Source: Polaromonas sp. P2-4
GTDB lineage: Bacteria; Pseudomonadota; Gammaproteobacteria; Burkholderiales; Burkholderiaceae_C
Length of the DNA: 64,000 nucleotides
Assembly (NCBI GenBank): GCA_024703855.1
Contig: CP087965.1
Location: 4,394,001 to 4,458,000 of the forward strand
Direction of reading: 5' to 3'
Translations under genes and position numbers: made by a program
The notes under the pieces: model-generated
The model's input: only the letters and a program-made list of their open reading frames with translations
Told to the model about the DNA's origin: nothing
Database searches by the model: none
In this document: in pieces, positions 18,239-27,720 of the stretch
Numbering within the stretch: position 1 is the first letter of the stretch
Layout: each line of letters opens with the position of its first letter

Positions 18239-18743
18239 GGTCGGTCGAGGCAGGAGCGGATGTTGCTAATCTGCTTTACTTGAAGGCGACGGGGCGACGG
18301 TCCGCTTTCGACACGGCCCAGCGACTGCAAAGGGCCCTTTGCGGCCCGTCAACTTGCAGCATTGCGTCGTCTGTGGGCTGTTCACCGAGCCATTCATTTC
18401 ATTTGCAATTAATGTGAGCACGCCACCATGGAGCGCGAGCTGGCACCGTCGATTGCAAGCTCATTTCGGATAGCGTGAGCATGAGCGCCTCGCCATTTGC
18501 TATTAATTCGAGCCGAAAACAGCGTTGAATGCGAGCATGGCCGTTTTCAAACGTGAGCCGTTACACGTAGCCTGCTTCCAGACTGCGCAAGCCGCTATAA
18601 AAAACCAGGGAGCAGTGAGGTCAATTCAACGGTTCGGTGCGAGCGTGGAACTGTGAACCGCTGTACGGCGCGACTATCGATTCAAAGCTGACGTTCAACG
18701 TTGCCTATGCTTTGGGGTGCTTGGCGGGGGCTTGCATTTCAGG
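18239..18743. other. Intergenic region with a 16-bp palindrome
   Basis: Five hundred bases without a supported gene between the lipoprotein and the SUF operon. The only structure seen is the perfect 16-bp palindrome GCAAAGGGCCCTTTGC at 18327-18342, followed by GGCCCGTC and no T-run. It could be half of a terminator or a protein-binding site. The rest shows no repeat or protein homology that I recognise. Confidence 0.5.
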
Positions 18744-18770
18744 ATATTTAGGACTAAATTGGTTCTATAT
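18744..18770 (+). promoter_or_regulatory. Candidate Rrf2-type operator before the SUF operon
   Basis: An AT-rich imperfect dyad, ATATTTAGGACTAA and TTGGTTCTATAT, 20 bases before the regulator's ATG. Its centre (GGACTAAATTGG) resembles the GACTAAA core of IscR/Rrf2 type-1 sites. Autoregulation of SUF operons by their first-gene Rrf2 protein is established in several proteobacteria; the site here is an inference from position and partial motif. Confidence 0.35.
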
Positions 18771-18789
18771 AAAGAGGAAGGCCACGGCG

Positions 18790-19258
18790 ATGCTAAGACT
18801 GAGCAAGCTGACCGACTACGGCACCGTGATCATGACCCACATGGCGCGGCAGCCGGCCCGCGTCTACAGCGCCGCCGAGGTGGCCACCGCGATAGGCGTG
18901 ACGGCCCCCACGGCGAGCAAGATCCTGAAGACGCTGGCAAGGGAAAACCTGCTGCAGTCGCTGCGCGGCGCCCACGGCGGTTACCTGCTGTCGCGGCCGC
19001 CGGATGAGATCTCCATCGCCGAGGTCATCGACGCGATGGAAGGGCCGGTCGGCGTGACCGAGTGCAGCGCCGCCGTCGGCCTGTGCGCGCAGGAGGGCTC
19101 GTGTTTGCTGCGGGCCAACTGGCAGCGCGTTAACCAGGTCATTCGCCACGTGCTAAGCGACCTCACGCTGGCGGACATGGCGCAACCGGTGTTTCAGCCG
19201 GTGGACGTCGGCGCGCTGCAGGGCCCGGCAGCAACGCGTGCCGGGGGTGAGGCAGTAG
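18790..19258 (+). CDS. sufR: Rrf2-family SUF operon regulator (3' end uncertain)
   Basis: An iron-sulfur-sensing winged-helix repressor of the SUF-type Rrf2 group. It begins MLRLSKLTDYGTVI; the helix-turn-helix is AAEVATAIGVTAPTASKILK (about residues 27-46), followed by the wing GAHGGYLLSRPPDEI. Likely cluster ligands are the Cys residues of TECSAAVGLCAQEGSCLL (about 93-110). In the present frame no stop occurs until 19962, which would overlap sufB by 650 bases. I infer a frameshift in the variable tail; a +1 shift would end the protein at TAG 19256-19258 (about 155 residues, the family size) and a +2 shift at 19250. AGGAAGG precedes ATG 18790. Confidence 0.8.
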
Positions 19259-19285
19259 CAGACGCGGTCGCAACGGGAGACGGCA

Positions 19286-20736
19286 ATGGCAAGCTCGACA
19301 GTCAAACTCGACGAACTGATCAGTCAGGATTACAAGCACGGCTTCTACACCGCCGTGGAGACGGACACCGTGCCGCGCGGGCTCTCCGAAGATGTGGTCC
19401 GCCTGATCTCGGCCAAGAAGGGCGAACCCGACTTCATGCTCGAATGGCGTTTGCGGGCCTATCGCCACTGGCTGACGATTACCGAGCCGCGCTGGGCCAC
19501 GGTGCGCCACCCGCCCATCGACTACCAGGACATCGCCTACTACTCCGCGCCGAAGTCGCGCAAGGACGGGCCGCAAAGCCTGGACGACGTGGACCCGGAA
19601 CTGCTGCGGACCTACGAGAAGCTGGGCGTGCCGCTCGAGGAGCGCGCGCTGCTCGCCGGCGTGGCGGTGGACGCGGTGTTCGACAGCGTGTCGGTGGCGA
19701 CCACCTTCAAGGAGAAACTGGGCGAGCTGGGCATTGTGTTCTGCTCGTTTTCCGAGGCGGTACAACAGCACGCCGACCTGGTGCGGCAATACCTCGGCTC
19801 GGTCGTTCCCTACACCGACAACTTCTTCGCCACGCTCAACTCGGCGGTGTTCAGCGACGGTTCGTTCTGCTACATCCCGCCGGGGGGTGCGCTGCCCAAT
19901 GGAGCTGTCCACCTACTTCCGCATCAACGCCAAAAACACCGGCCAGTTCGAGCGCACGCTGATCATCGCCGACAAGGGGGCCTACGTGAGCTATCTCGAA
20001 GGCTGCACCGCGCCTATATGCGGACGAGAACCAGTTGCATGCCGCGGTGGTCGAGCTCATCGCGCTGGAAGGCGCGCAGATCAAGTACGCGACGGTGCAG
20101 AACTGGTACCCCGGTGACAAGGAGGGCAAGGGCGGCATCTACAACTTTGTCACCAAGCGCGGCGACTGTCGTGGCGCCAACTCGAAGATTTCCTGGACCC
20201 AGGTGGAGACCGGCTCGGCCATCACCTGGAAGTACCCCAGCGTGATCCTGCAGGGGGACAACGCGGTCGGCGAGTTCCATTCGGTGGCGCTGACCAACCA
20301 CTACCAGCAGGCCGACACCGGCACCAAGATGATTCACCTCGGGAAGAACACCCGCAGCACCATCCTTTCAAAGGGGATCTCGGCCGGCCACGGCCAGAAC
20401 GCCTACCGCGGGCGGGTGTTGGTGGCGAAAGGCGCTGCCGGCGCGCGCAACTACACGCAGTGCGACTCGCTGCTGCTGGGCGACCGGTGCGCGGCCCATA
20501 CCTTCCCCTATATCGAAGTGAAGAACCCGACCGCCCGGGTCGAGCACGAGGCCTCCACCTCACGCATCGGCGAGGATCAGTTGTTCTACTGCCAGAGCCG
20601 CGGCCTCGCGCCGGAAGACGCGGTGTCGATGATCGTCAACGGCTTCTGCAAGGAGGTGTTCAAGGAGCTGCCGATGGAATTTGCGGTGGAAGCGCAGAAG
20701 CTGCTGGGTGTGAGCCTGGAAGGCAGCATCGGCTGA
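19286..20736 (+). CDS. sufB: Fe-S cluster scaffold subunit SufB (two frameshifts)
   Basis: SufB is the scaffold protein of the cytosolic SufBCD complex that builds iron-sulfur clusters. After two corrections it is 482 residues. The first break is near 19886, where one extra G in the run GGGGGG changes [15 protein letters not shown] into another frame. The second is near 20015, where an extra base separates YLEGCTAP from the [11 protein letters not shown] block. Conserved blocks are [56 protein letters not shown] and [21 protein letters not shown], which contain the conserved Cys and Glu implicated in cluster assembly. GGGAGA precedes ATG 19286; sufC follows after 22 bases. Confidence 0.92.
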
Positions 20737-20758
20737 TAGCGATTGATGAGGACAGACC

Positions 20759-21529
20759 ATGCTCGAGATCAGAAACCTGCATGTCACCGTCGACGACAAG
20801 CCCATCCTGCGCGGCATCGACCTGACGATCCGGGCGGGCGAAGTGCACGCCATCATGGGGCCGAACGGCTCGGGCAAGAGCACGCTGGCCCATGTGCTGG
20901 CCGGGCGCGACAACTATGTGGTGACCGCCGGCGAGGTGCGCTACGAGGGCCGCAACCTGCTCGAGCTGCCGCCTGAAGAGCGGGCGCGAGAGGGGATTTT
21001 TCTGGCCTTCCAGTACCCGGTGGAGATCCCCGGCGTCGCCAACATTTATCTGCTGAAGGCGGCGGTCAATGCGCGGCGCAAGCACCGCGGCGAGCCGGAG
21101 CTGGACGCGGTGGACTTCCTCGCGCTGGTGAAGGGCAAGCTCCAGCTGATGGGCATGGACACGAGCCTGCTCTACCGCGCGGTCAACGAGGGTTTTTCCG
21201 GCGGCGAGAAAAAGCGCAATGAGATCCTGCAGATGGCCGTGCTGGAGCCGAAACTCGCCATCCTCGACGAAACCGACTCGGGCCTGGACATCGACGCGCT
21301 CAAGATCGTCGCGGGCGGCATCAGCGCCATGCGCAGCCCAGAGCGCGCCATCGTGCTGGTGACCCACTACCAGCGCCTGCTCAACTACATCGTGCCGGAC
21401 CAGGTGCACGTGCTGGCGCAGGGCCGCATCGCGCTGTCCGGTGGGCGGGAGCTGGCGCTGGAGCTGGAAAAACACGGTTACGGCTGGACCGAGGTCGAGG
21501 CCAGCCGCCAGGCGGGGGTGGTTTCATGA
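20759..21529 (+). CDS. sufC: Fe-S assembly ATPase SufC
   Basis: ABC-type ATPase of the SufBCD scaffold, 256 residues, intact. Walker A is GPNGSGKST (about residues 35-43), the Q-loop is [11 protein letters not shown], the signature is [13 protein letters not shown], and Walker B is [14 protein letters not shown], the SufC-specific form. ATP-driven SufC dimerisation remodels SufB-SufD for iron entry. The stop overlaps the sufD start (ATGA, 21526-21529). Confidence 0.95.
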   Translation: MLEIRNLHVTVDDKPILRGIDLTIRAGEVHAIMGPNGSGKSTLAHVLAGRDNYVVTAGEVRYEGRNLLELPPEERAREGIFLAFQYPVEIPGVANIYLLKAAVNARRKHRGEPELDAVDFLALVKGKLQLMGMDTSLLYRAVNEGFSGGEKKRNEILQMAVLEPKLAILDETDSGLDIDALKIVAGGISAMRSPERAIVLVTHYQRLLNYIVPDQVHVLAQGRIALSGGRELALELEKHGYGWTEVEASRQAGVVS

Positions 21530-22857
21530 ACGTCATCACTGCAGCCGATTTCTACCGCGACGAATTCGCCCGCGTCGCTTCGTCATTGCCCGGCGGGCGC
21601 CTGCCGTGGCTGCGGCGTGCGCGCGAAGCGGGGCTGGCGTCTTTCGCCGACACCGGCTTGCCGACGCTGCGGCAGGAAGACTGGAAGTACACCAGCGTCG
21701 CCGCCATCGAGAAAAGCCGTTTTGCGATGGCTGTGCTGGCGCCGTCGACGGCTAACGGTGTCACGGCGCAGCAGATCGAAGGCTGGAGCCTGCCTGACAC
21801 GCAGCGGCTGGTGTTCGTGAACGGCCGCTATCAGCCACGCTGGTCGCGCATCGGGCCGCTGCCCGCGGGCGTCACGCTGGCCAGCCTCGCCGAGGTGCTG
21901 GAACGCAACCCCGAGCACCTGGAAAGCCTGCTGGGGCCGACACCAGAGGCCTACCCGTCCGGCTTCGCGGCGCTGAACGCGGCCTTCATGAGCGACGGCG
22001 CCTATGTCCATCTGGCCGCCGGCGTGGCGCTCGACACGCCGATTCACCTGCTGTTCGTCACCACCGAAGCGGGCCTGGCGGTACAGACGCGCAACCTCGT
22101 GGTGGCCGACGCCGGCAGCCGCGCCAGCCTGGTCGAGCACCATGTGGCCGTCGGCGATGGCGCGTATTTCACCAATGTGATCACCGACCTCGTGGCCGGG
22201 CGCGACGCCGAAATCGAGCACCACAAGCTGCAGCAGGAGAGCCTCAAGGCATTCCACGTCGCCGCGGTGAATGCAGACCAGCAGCATGGCAGCCGCTTCA
22301 CCTCGCGCTCGTTCGCGCTGGGCGCTGTCCTGGCGCGTATCGACATCCGCGTCGGGCTCAATGCCGAGCACACCGCGTGCGCGCTCGACGGGCTGTACAT
22401 GACCGACGGCCGCCAGCATATCGACCACCACACCCGCATCGACCATGCCCAGCCGCACGGCACCAGCCGCGAGTTCTACAAGGGCGTGCTGGCCGGTGCC
22501 TCCCGCGCGGTGTTCAACGGCAAGGTGATCGTGCATGCCGATGCGCAACACAGCGATGCCGACCAGACCAACCGCAACCTGCTGCTGTCGGACAACGCCG
22601 AAGTCGATACCAAGCCGCAACTGGAGATCTACGCCGACGACGTGAAATGCAGCCACGGCGCCACCGTCGGGCAGCTCGACCCCGAGCAGATCTTCTACCT
22701 GCGCTCGCGCGGCGTGGACGATGCGTCGGCGCGCGCGTTGCTCACTTTTGCCTTCGCCGAGGAAGTGATAGCCCGGGTGGGCATTGCGCCGCTGCGGGCG
22801 CGGCTGGAGAAGCTGCTGCTGGGGCGCCTGCCCGAGCGGGTGAAGGAACTGTTATGA
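21526..22857 (+). CDS. sufD: Fe-S assembly protein SufD
   Basis: SufB paralogue forming the SufBC2D complex, 443 residues, intact. The N-terminal helical part carries [16 protein letters not shown]. The beta-helix core ends with the conserved blocks [33 protein letters not shown] and [20 protein letters not shown], containing the His of the SufB-D interface, and then [22 protein letters not shown]. Overlapping start and stop codons with sufC and sufS show a coupled operon. Confidence 0.95.
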   Translation: MNVITAADFYRDEFARVASSLPGGRLPWLRRAREAGLASFADTGLPTLRQEDWKYTSVAAIEKSRFAMAVLAPSTANGVTAQQIEGWSLPDTQRLVFVNGRYQPRWSRIGPLPAGVTLASLAEVLERNPEHLESLLGPTPEAYPSGFAALNAAFMSDGAYVHLAAGVALDTPIHLLFVTTEAGLAVQTRNLVVADAGSRASLVEHHVAVGDGAYFTNVITDLVAGRDAEIEHHKLQQESLKAFHVAAVNADQQHGSRFTSRSFALGAVLARIDIRVGLNAEHTACALDGLYMTDGRQHIDHHTRIDHAQPHGTSREFYKGVLAGASRAVFNGKVIVHADAQHSDADQTNRNLLLSDNAEVDTKPQLEIYADDVKCSHGATVGQLDPEQIFYLRSRGVDDASARALLTFAFAEEVIARVGIAPLRARLEKLLLGRLPERVKELL

Positions 22858-24117
22858 ACGCCGTGATGAACGAACTGACTGCACGCGCCGGCGCGCCTGA
22901 AACCGACCTGGCGATGGCGCGGCTGCGGCAGGATTTCCCCATCCTGCACCGGACCGTGCACGGCAAGCCCCTGGTCTACCTGGACAACGCCGCCACCAGC
23001 CAGAAACCACAGTGCGTGATCGACTGCGAGGCGCGCTACTACACCGAACTGAATGCCAACATCCACCGCGGCGTGCACAGCCTGAGCCAGCAGGCGACCG
23101 AGGCCTTTGAGGCGGCGCGCGACACCGTGCGGCGTTTCATCAATGCGGCCCGCCGCGAGGAAATCGTGTTCGTGCGCGGCACCACCGAGGCGATCAACCT
23201 GGTGGCGGCGAGCTATGGGCAACGCCTGCGGTCCGGCGACGAGATCCTGATCACCGAGATGGAGCACCACTCCAACATCGTGCCGTGGCAACTGCTGTGC
23301 GAGCGCACGGGCGCGGTGCTGCGCGTCGCTCCCATCGACGACGCCGGCGAGCTGCGCCTGGACGCGTTCGAGCGCCTGCTGAGCCCGGCGACGCGCATCG
23401 TCGCGCTCACGCACCTGTCGAACGCGCTCGGCAGCATCAACCCGGTGAAGTGTCTCATCGCGCTCGCCCATGCGGTGGGGGCGGTGGTGCTGGTCGATGG
23501 CGCCCAGGCGGTGGCCCACCTGCCGGTCGACGTACAGGCGCTCGACTGCGATTTCTACGCCTTCTCCGGCCACAAGCTCTATGGCCCGACCGGTATGGGC
23601 GTGCTCTACGGCAAGGCGGCGCTGCTGGACGCCATGCCGCCCTGGCAGGGCGGCGGTGACATGATCCGCGAGGTCACCTTCGCCCGGACGACGTATAACG
23701 ACCTGCCATACAAGTTCGAGGCCGGCACCCCGCATATCGCGGGCGGCATAGCCCTGGGGGCGGCGATCGATTATGTGAACATGGTGGGTTTGCCCGCCAT
23801 CGCCGCCCACGAACAAGCGCTGCTGGCGTACGCCACCGAACGGGTGGCCGGGATCAACGGCCTGCGCCTCATCGGCACCGCCCGGGACAAGGCGAGCATC
23901 CTGTCGTTCACCGTGGAGGGCGTGCACCCGCACGATGTCGGCACCATCCTCGACGACGAAGGGGTGGCGGTGCGCGCCGGCCACCATTGCGCAATGCCGG
24001 TGATGGCGCACTTCGGCGTGCCCGCCACGGTGCGCGCCTCGTTCGCCCTCTACAACACGGTGGAGGAGGTGGATGTGCTGCTGCGCGATCCGCAGGGCGC
24101 AGGAGGTATTTGGCTGA
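22854..24117 (+). CDS. sufS: Cysteine desulfurase SufS (3' frameshift)
   Basis: PLP-dependent group II cysteine desulfurase that takes sulfur from cysteine and passes it to SufU. Features: LVYLDNAATSQKP near the N-terminus, EMEHHSNIVPWQ, VLVDGAQAVAH, the PLP lysine at about Lys241 in FSGHKLYGPTG, and the active Cys at about 379 in RAGHHCAMPVM. As sequenced the frame runs straight into SufU, suggesting a fusion. However, reading one frame over from about 24084 gives IRRAQEVFG and a TGA at 24115-24117, the normal SufS end, overlapping the SufU ATG. I therefore take the fusion as an indel artefact; corrected length is about 421 residues. Confidence 0.92.
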
Positions 24118-24566
24118 TGTCTGACTTACGCGATCTCTACCAGGAGCTCATCGTCGACCACTACCGCCACCCGCACAATTTCGGGCCGCTGGCGGGGGCC
24201 AACCGCCGTGCCGAGGGTTTTAACCCGCTGTGCGGCGACCGGCTGACGCTTTACCTCCAGGTGGTGGACGGTGTGATCGAAGATGCCCGCTTCGAAGGCT
24301 CGGGCTGCGCCATTTCCACCGCTTCGGCGTCGCTGATGACCGACGCCCTCAAGGGCAAGACCGAGGCGCAAGTCGAGGCCCTGTTCGCCGGCTTTCACGC
24401 GCTGGTGGCGGGCGGTGGCGACTCGTCGCCGACAGTCGCGCTGGGCAAGCTGGAAGTGCTGGCCGGCGTGCGCGAATTCCCGGTACGGGTGAAATGCGCC
24501 ACGCTGGCCTGGCATACGCTGCAGGCGGCGCTGCGCGAGGTCAGCCGGCCGGTTTCGACGGAGTGA
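24117..24566 (+). CDS. sufU: Zinc-dependent sulfurtransferase/scaffold SufU
   Basis: SufU accepts the persulfide sulfur from SufS through a zinc site; it replaces SufE in some SUF systems. The 149-residue product starts MSDLRDLYQELIVDHYRHP. It has the ligands Cys39-x-Asp41 in LCGDRLTLY, Cys64 in GSGCAIST and Cys127 in VKCATLAW, spaced as in Bacillus SufU. The 18-21 residue insertion between the second and third Cys that separates SufU from IscU is present around KGKTEAQVEALF. AGGAGGT precedes ATG 24117. Confidence 0.92.
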   Translation: MSDLRDLYQELIVDHYRHPHNFGPLAGANRRAEGFNPLCGDRLTLYLQVVDGVIEDARFEGSGCAISTASASLMTDALKGKTEAQVEALFAGFHALVAGGGDSSPTVALGKLEVLAGVREFPVRVKCATLAWHTLQAALREVSRPVSTE

Positions 24567-24571
24567 ACGCG

Positions 24572-24947
24572 ATGAGCATTTTCGATTTGATACGCCAAGC
24601 CAAGGAGGCCGCTGCCCCTGCCCCCCGCCACGACCCCAGCCACGGGCTTGCAGGCGCGGGTGATCGAGGCCCTGCGAGGCGTGTTTGACCCGGAAATCCC
24701 GGTCAATATCTACGACCTGGGCCTCATCTACGGCCTGGATGTGGACGAGGCCCACGGCAGGGTGCATATCCGCCTGACGCTGACCGCCCCCGGTTGCCCG
24801 GTGGCGCAGACCTTTCCTGAGCTGGTCGGCAGCACCGTCGATGCGGTGCCCGGCGTGAACGAGGTCGAGGTCGAGCTGGTGTGGGAGCCGCCCTGGTCCA
24901 AGCACATGATGAGCGAGGCGGCGCGCCTGCAACTGGGGCTGCTGTGA
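24572..24947 (+). CDS. sufT: SufT-like MIP18/DUF59 Fe-S maturation protein (frameshifted)
   Basis: A 124-residue protein of the MIP18 (DUF59) family that helps deliver iron-sulfur clusters. The N-terminus MSIFDLIRQAKEAAA is followed by an Ala/Pro linker where an extra C in the run at about 24627 shifts the frame by +1. The domain then reads VIEALRGVFDPEIPVNIYD, LTLTAPGCPVAQTFPE and VELVWEPPWSKHMMSE, with the conserved DPEIPVNIYDLGLIY and TAPGCP motifs. It lies 5 bases after sufU, and its stop overlaps the next ATG. SUF-associated SufT proteins are typical in this position. Confidence 0.87.
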
Positions 24948-25268
24948 TGGCCGACTGGACCGACGTCGCCCCCGGCCGACGGCTTCCCGCCCGGCACCTG
25001 CCGCACCGTGGACGTGGACGGCGTGCCCATCGCCGTGTTCAACGTCAGCGGCCGCTACTACGCAATCGAGGACGTGTGCACCCACGAGGCCGAGACCCTG
25101 TCCGACGGCGAACAGCTGGACGACATCATCGTCTGTCCCCGTCACGGCGCGCAGTTCTCGCTGGTCACCGGCGAGGCGCTGTCGCCGCCGGCCTACGAGC
25201 CGGTGGCGACCTTCCCGGTGCGGATCGAGGATGGCATGGTGCAGGTGAAGGACGACCGCTTCGATTAA
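24947..25268 (+). CDS. Rieske-type [2Fe-2S] ferredoxin (frameshifted)
   Basis: A 106-residue Rieske ferredoxin of the kind found at the end of SUF operons. The cluster ligands are in CTHEAE (Cys-x-His) and CPRHGAQF (Cys-x2-His). One extra C near 24968 breaks MADWTDVAP from ADGFPPGTCRTVDVDG. The ATG overlaps the sufT stop (TGATG). It may supply electrons for cluster assembly or for a nonheme oxygenase elsewhere. It is the last gene of the operon, before the first MITE-like element. Confidence 0.88.
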
Positions 25269-25352
25269 TTCCATTTCTACTTCAATACGATATGTCGTTG
25301 CCCCGCCTTGCCGTGCTAAAGCACTGTCTGCGGCGGTGCGCCTCGCATCGAA

Positions 25353-25528
25353 TTATTGATCTTTCCTTAATGGATGACACTCTTGCGGTCATCGCAGGCC
25401 TACGCACCGCCTCGTCATCGCGAGGCCGCAGGCCGTGGCGATCCATCGTCGATCAAGCGCCGCCATGGATTGCCGCGCTGCGCCTGCAATGACACGGAGG
25501 TTGTCACGAATTGTGGAAAGCCCAATAG
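25353..25528. mobile_element. MITE-like dispersed element, copy 1
   Basis: A 176-bp element present again at 30912-31088 in the same orientation and nearly identical. Its ends form terminal inverted repeats (TTATTGATCTTTCC against the complement of GGAAAGCCCAATAG, 12 of 14 matches). The interior holds a large imperfect palindrome from GTCATCGCGAGGCCGCAGG to CGCGCTGCGCCTGCAATGAC, around ATCCATCG...CCATGGAT. No protein is encoded. No clear target duplication is seen. Confidence 0.75.
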
Positions 25529-25767
25529 AAACGGAATAACACCGCGTTGCAGCGGACATTCCTGGCGGGCCGCCGCTGAACTCAAACGTCGAACATGCGC
25601 CTTTGGCCGGAAGCTCCAGTTCAGTGGCAGAGCCTGAGCGCGGACCTGCCAAGCCCGGCTCCAGAATACGCAAAACGGTGCTTGCCAAACCAGCCCACAG
25701 GAAGATACTTCGCCTGAGATGGTTGCATTTCCTATCCGTGTTGAAACAGCTTTAGAAAGGACGAGTC

Positions 25768-26231
25768 ATGTCGGAGATTGAAAAGACCAAGTCGTTGGCG
25801 TGCTGAATCGGATACTCGAGGCCGAGCTCGCCGGCGTCGTCCGCTACACCCACTATTCATTGCTGGTATTCGGGTTCGGCCGTATTCCGATTGCCGCCTG
25901 GTTGCGCGAACAGGCCGCTGAATCGCTGTTGCATGCCCAGCAAGCCGGGGAATGGATCACCACGCTCGGAGCCTATCCGTCGCTTGCGATCGGCAAGCTG
26001 CTGGACAGCCACACCTTTGATATCGGCGCGATCCTGCGTGAGTCACTGGAAGCCGAGGCGGTCGCTTTGAAGCTGTACCGCGAGCTATTGACACTGGTGG
26101 AGCATCGCTCCGTCGCGCTAGAAGAATACGCTCGCCAGATGATCTATCTGGAAGAACTGCATGCCGGGGAAGTGGACAAGATGCTGCGCAAGCCGGGACA
26201 TGCCGCGGCGTTCGCCCAGCCCCAAGGCTGA
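25768..26231 (+). CDS. Bacterioferritin-like diiron protein (frameshifted)
   Basis: A four-helix-bundle ferritin-like protein, 154 residues after correction, probably for iron storage or detoxification. It starts MSEIEKTK (ATG 25768, with GAAAGGACGAG before it); one base is missing near 25792, after which VGVLNRILEAELAGV continues. Diiron ligands are visible in helix A (LEAELAG), helix B (EQAAESLLHAQQAGE), helix C (ESLEAEAVALKLY) and helix D (YLEELHAGEVDKM). It follows the SUF operon and the MITE-like element. Iron storage next to iron-sulfur assembly makes functional sense. Confidence 0.83.
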
Positions 26232-26885
26232 CGGGAGCAGGTTGCGGAGTAGACGGGTCTGACCCGGGACCGACAGCGACAGCCCGCCCGCCGCGGCACA
26301 AGCCGGCGATCGACCCAGGCTGCCTCCCTGCTTCCTCGCCCGCCGGCAGCGCCGGCGATACCTGGAACCCGGAACGCCTTGGGATCCAGCCGCCAGCCAG
26401 GCCGGTTCATCCGGAACAGCGCGTCCGCGCCGATCTCGAAATAGTCCGCCGGGCCACCGCCGTGTCGTAGACGCCGCCGTCCTTCACTTGAGGGCGGCTT
26501 TGCTCACGACGAACCCATCGGCCATCTGCTGCCATTGTCCGGTAACCGCTTCCGGGGAATGGAAATTCTGTTCTTTTGGGTGCCGCAAACCTGTCAGTCG
26601 TCACCGGCTGCATCGTGCCCTGTACCCGTCGGTGGCGATCGTTTTCGACTCGCTCCATATCGGCCATTGCGACTGGCGGTACTGGGCTGGGACAAGCTGG
26701 CTCGCAAGCGCGCAGCGCGGCTGCGCTGAGCGTCTTGGTCGGGCCCGGTCTGGAACTCCGGCGGTTTTAAGGTGTCCGATCGTTAAAGACTCAACAGCCT
26801 TGGAAAAATGCGCCTGAAACGGCGCATCAATTTTTTGCTTCTGATCCAATTTATGAAATCACGCCATCATTTTCGCTTGCAGAAA
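26232..26885. other. Gene-poor, probably degenerate stretch
   Basis: About 650 bases with only short overlapping frames on both strands and no conserved protein that I recognise. The sequence stays GC-rich and codes for Arg/Pro-rich nonsense in all frames. With gene fragments on its right side (SDR tail, YgiD head), it looks like decayed coding DNA. Confidence 0.5.
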
Positions 26886-26981
26886 CGCTCGCCGGTATAC
26901 GTGTTTCTCGCCGCGCCTGTATGCTCGGTCTACATCACCGGCATCGTGCTGTCGGTCACCGGCAGCGCTGGAGCCACCTAA
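26886..26981 (+). pseudogene. C-terminal fragment of a short-chain dehydrogenase
   Basis: Thirty-one codons ending at TAA 26979-26981 read PVYVFLAAP...YITGIVLSVTGSAGAT. The pattern PxYVFLAxPxxSxYITGxVLxVTGS is the typical end of SDR proteins of the stress-protein group (YdaD-like). The rest of the SDR is absent. A frame start at 26853 gives 42 codons but no SDR fold, so this is a remnant. Confidence 0.6.
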
Positions 26982-27008
26982 CAGGCACGACGATTGCTGC
27001 GCCCGACC

Positions 27009-27389
27009 ATGACGACCCTGAGAAACGAACAGCTCGACCTGCTACGCCGCGCCCTCGCCGAGCGCGAGGCCCAGTTGCAGGTCGAAGTGCGCGGCCAAGG
27101 AGGCGGCCGCCGAACGCCCGCCCGCGACCGCTCGCGAGGTGCAGGACCCGGGCGAAGACGCGGAAGAGCGTTTCCGCCACGGGCTCGAACACGTCGATCT
27201 GCAGCGCGACCAGGAAGAGCTGCGCGCCATCCAGCAGGCGCAAGAGCGCATGGCCGACAGCAGCTATGGCAGTTGCATCGACTGCGGCCAGCCCATTCCC
27301 TTCGAGCGCCTGAAGGCGCAGCCGAGCGCGTCACGCTGCATCGCCTGCCAGACCGCTTCGAACAACGGCGCGACACAACGCCGCGCTAG
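27009..27389 (+). CDS. DksA/TraR-family C4 zinc-finger protein (two frameshifts)
   Basis: A 126-residue protein of the DksA/TraR family, whose members bind RNA polymerase through its secondary channel. It has a helical coiled-coil region (MTTLRNEQLDLLRRAL ... EELRAIQQAQERM). The zinc finger is CIDCGQPIPFERL...RCIACQ, with both CxxC pairs. One extra G at about 27091 and one missing C at about 27352 must be corrected. The second correction gives the natural end CQTRFEQRRDTTPR and TAG 27387-27389; otherwise the frame runs on 840 bases. It lacks the acidic DxxDxA tip motif of true DksA, so its polymerase effect is unknown. Confidence 0.8.
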   Translation: MTTLRNEQLDLLRRALAEREAQLQVEVRGQGGGRRTPARDRSRGAGPGRRRGRAFPPRARTRRSAARPGRAARHPAGARAHGRQQLWQLHRLRPAHSLRAPEGAAERVTLHRLPDRFEQRRDTTPR

Positions 27390-27507
27390 GCGGTCTGACG
27401 CGCCACGAAACCAGTCGCTTCCGGCAAACCGCGCGCCCGATTCGGCCACCCTGGGTGCCTTGACCGATCTGGCTCAGGCGGCCGAGCAGCGGGCGAGCGA
27501 CCAGCCG

Positions 27508-27690
27508 ATGCCGGTCGTCTTCATCGGACACGACAGTTCCAGGAACGCATTGCGCGACAACGCGTTCATGCGTTTTCTGACCTCGCTGGGTCAAACGCTG
27601 CCCAAGCCGGCGGCCGTGCTTTCGGTGTCGGCCCACTGGTTGATCGAGGGCGTGCCCGGCGTCGGCGCACAAGCGCGTCCCAAAACCATG
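27508..27690 (+). pseudogene. N-terminal fragment of a YgiD/DODA-type dioxygenase
   Basis: Sixty codons read MPVVFIGHDSSRNALRDNAF, GQTLPKPAAVLSVSAHW and GVGAQARPKTM. This is the start of the class III extradiol dioxygenase YgiD (4,5-DOPA dioxygenase), in which the normal motif is GHGSPMNA followed by SAHW. The metal His of the first motif is kept but its context is degraded, and the protein stops matching after PKTM; about three quarters are missing. A convergent YbaK gene occupies the following DNA. Confidence 0.6.
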
Positions 27691-27720
27691 ACGGAGCGTG
27701 GCTGTGCCGCGCCCGTTTGC

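Noticed and set aside
18327-18342. Rho-independent terminator at the 16-bp palindrome
   Set aside because: No T-run follows on either strand and it lies 90 bases after the lipoprotein stop.
18637-19962. A 441-residue Rrf2 protein with a long extra domain
   Set aside because: The extra part overlaps sufB by more than 600 bases and is its out-of-frame shadow, rich in Arg/Ala. A frameshift in the tail of a normal 155-residue regulator is more likely.
22377-24566. Novel SufS-SufU fusion protein
   Set aside because: A natural SufS stop and overlapping SufU start appear when one small indel is corrected.
26407-26849. Small frames on both strands as hypothetical genes
   Set aside because: Arg/Pro-rich, overlapping in several frames, and without recognisable conserved sequence.
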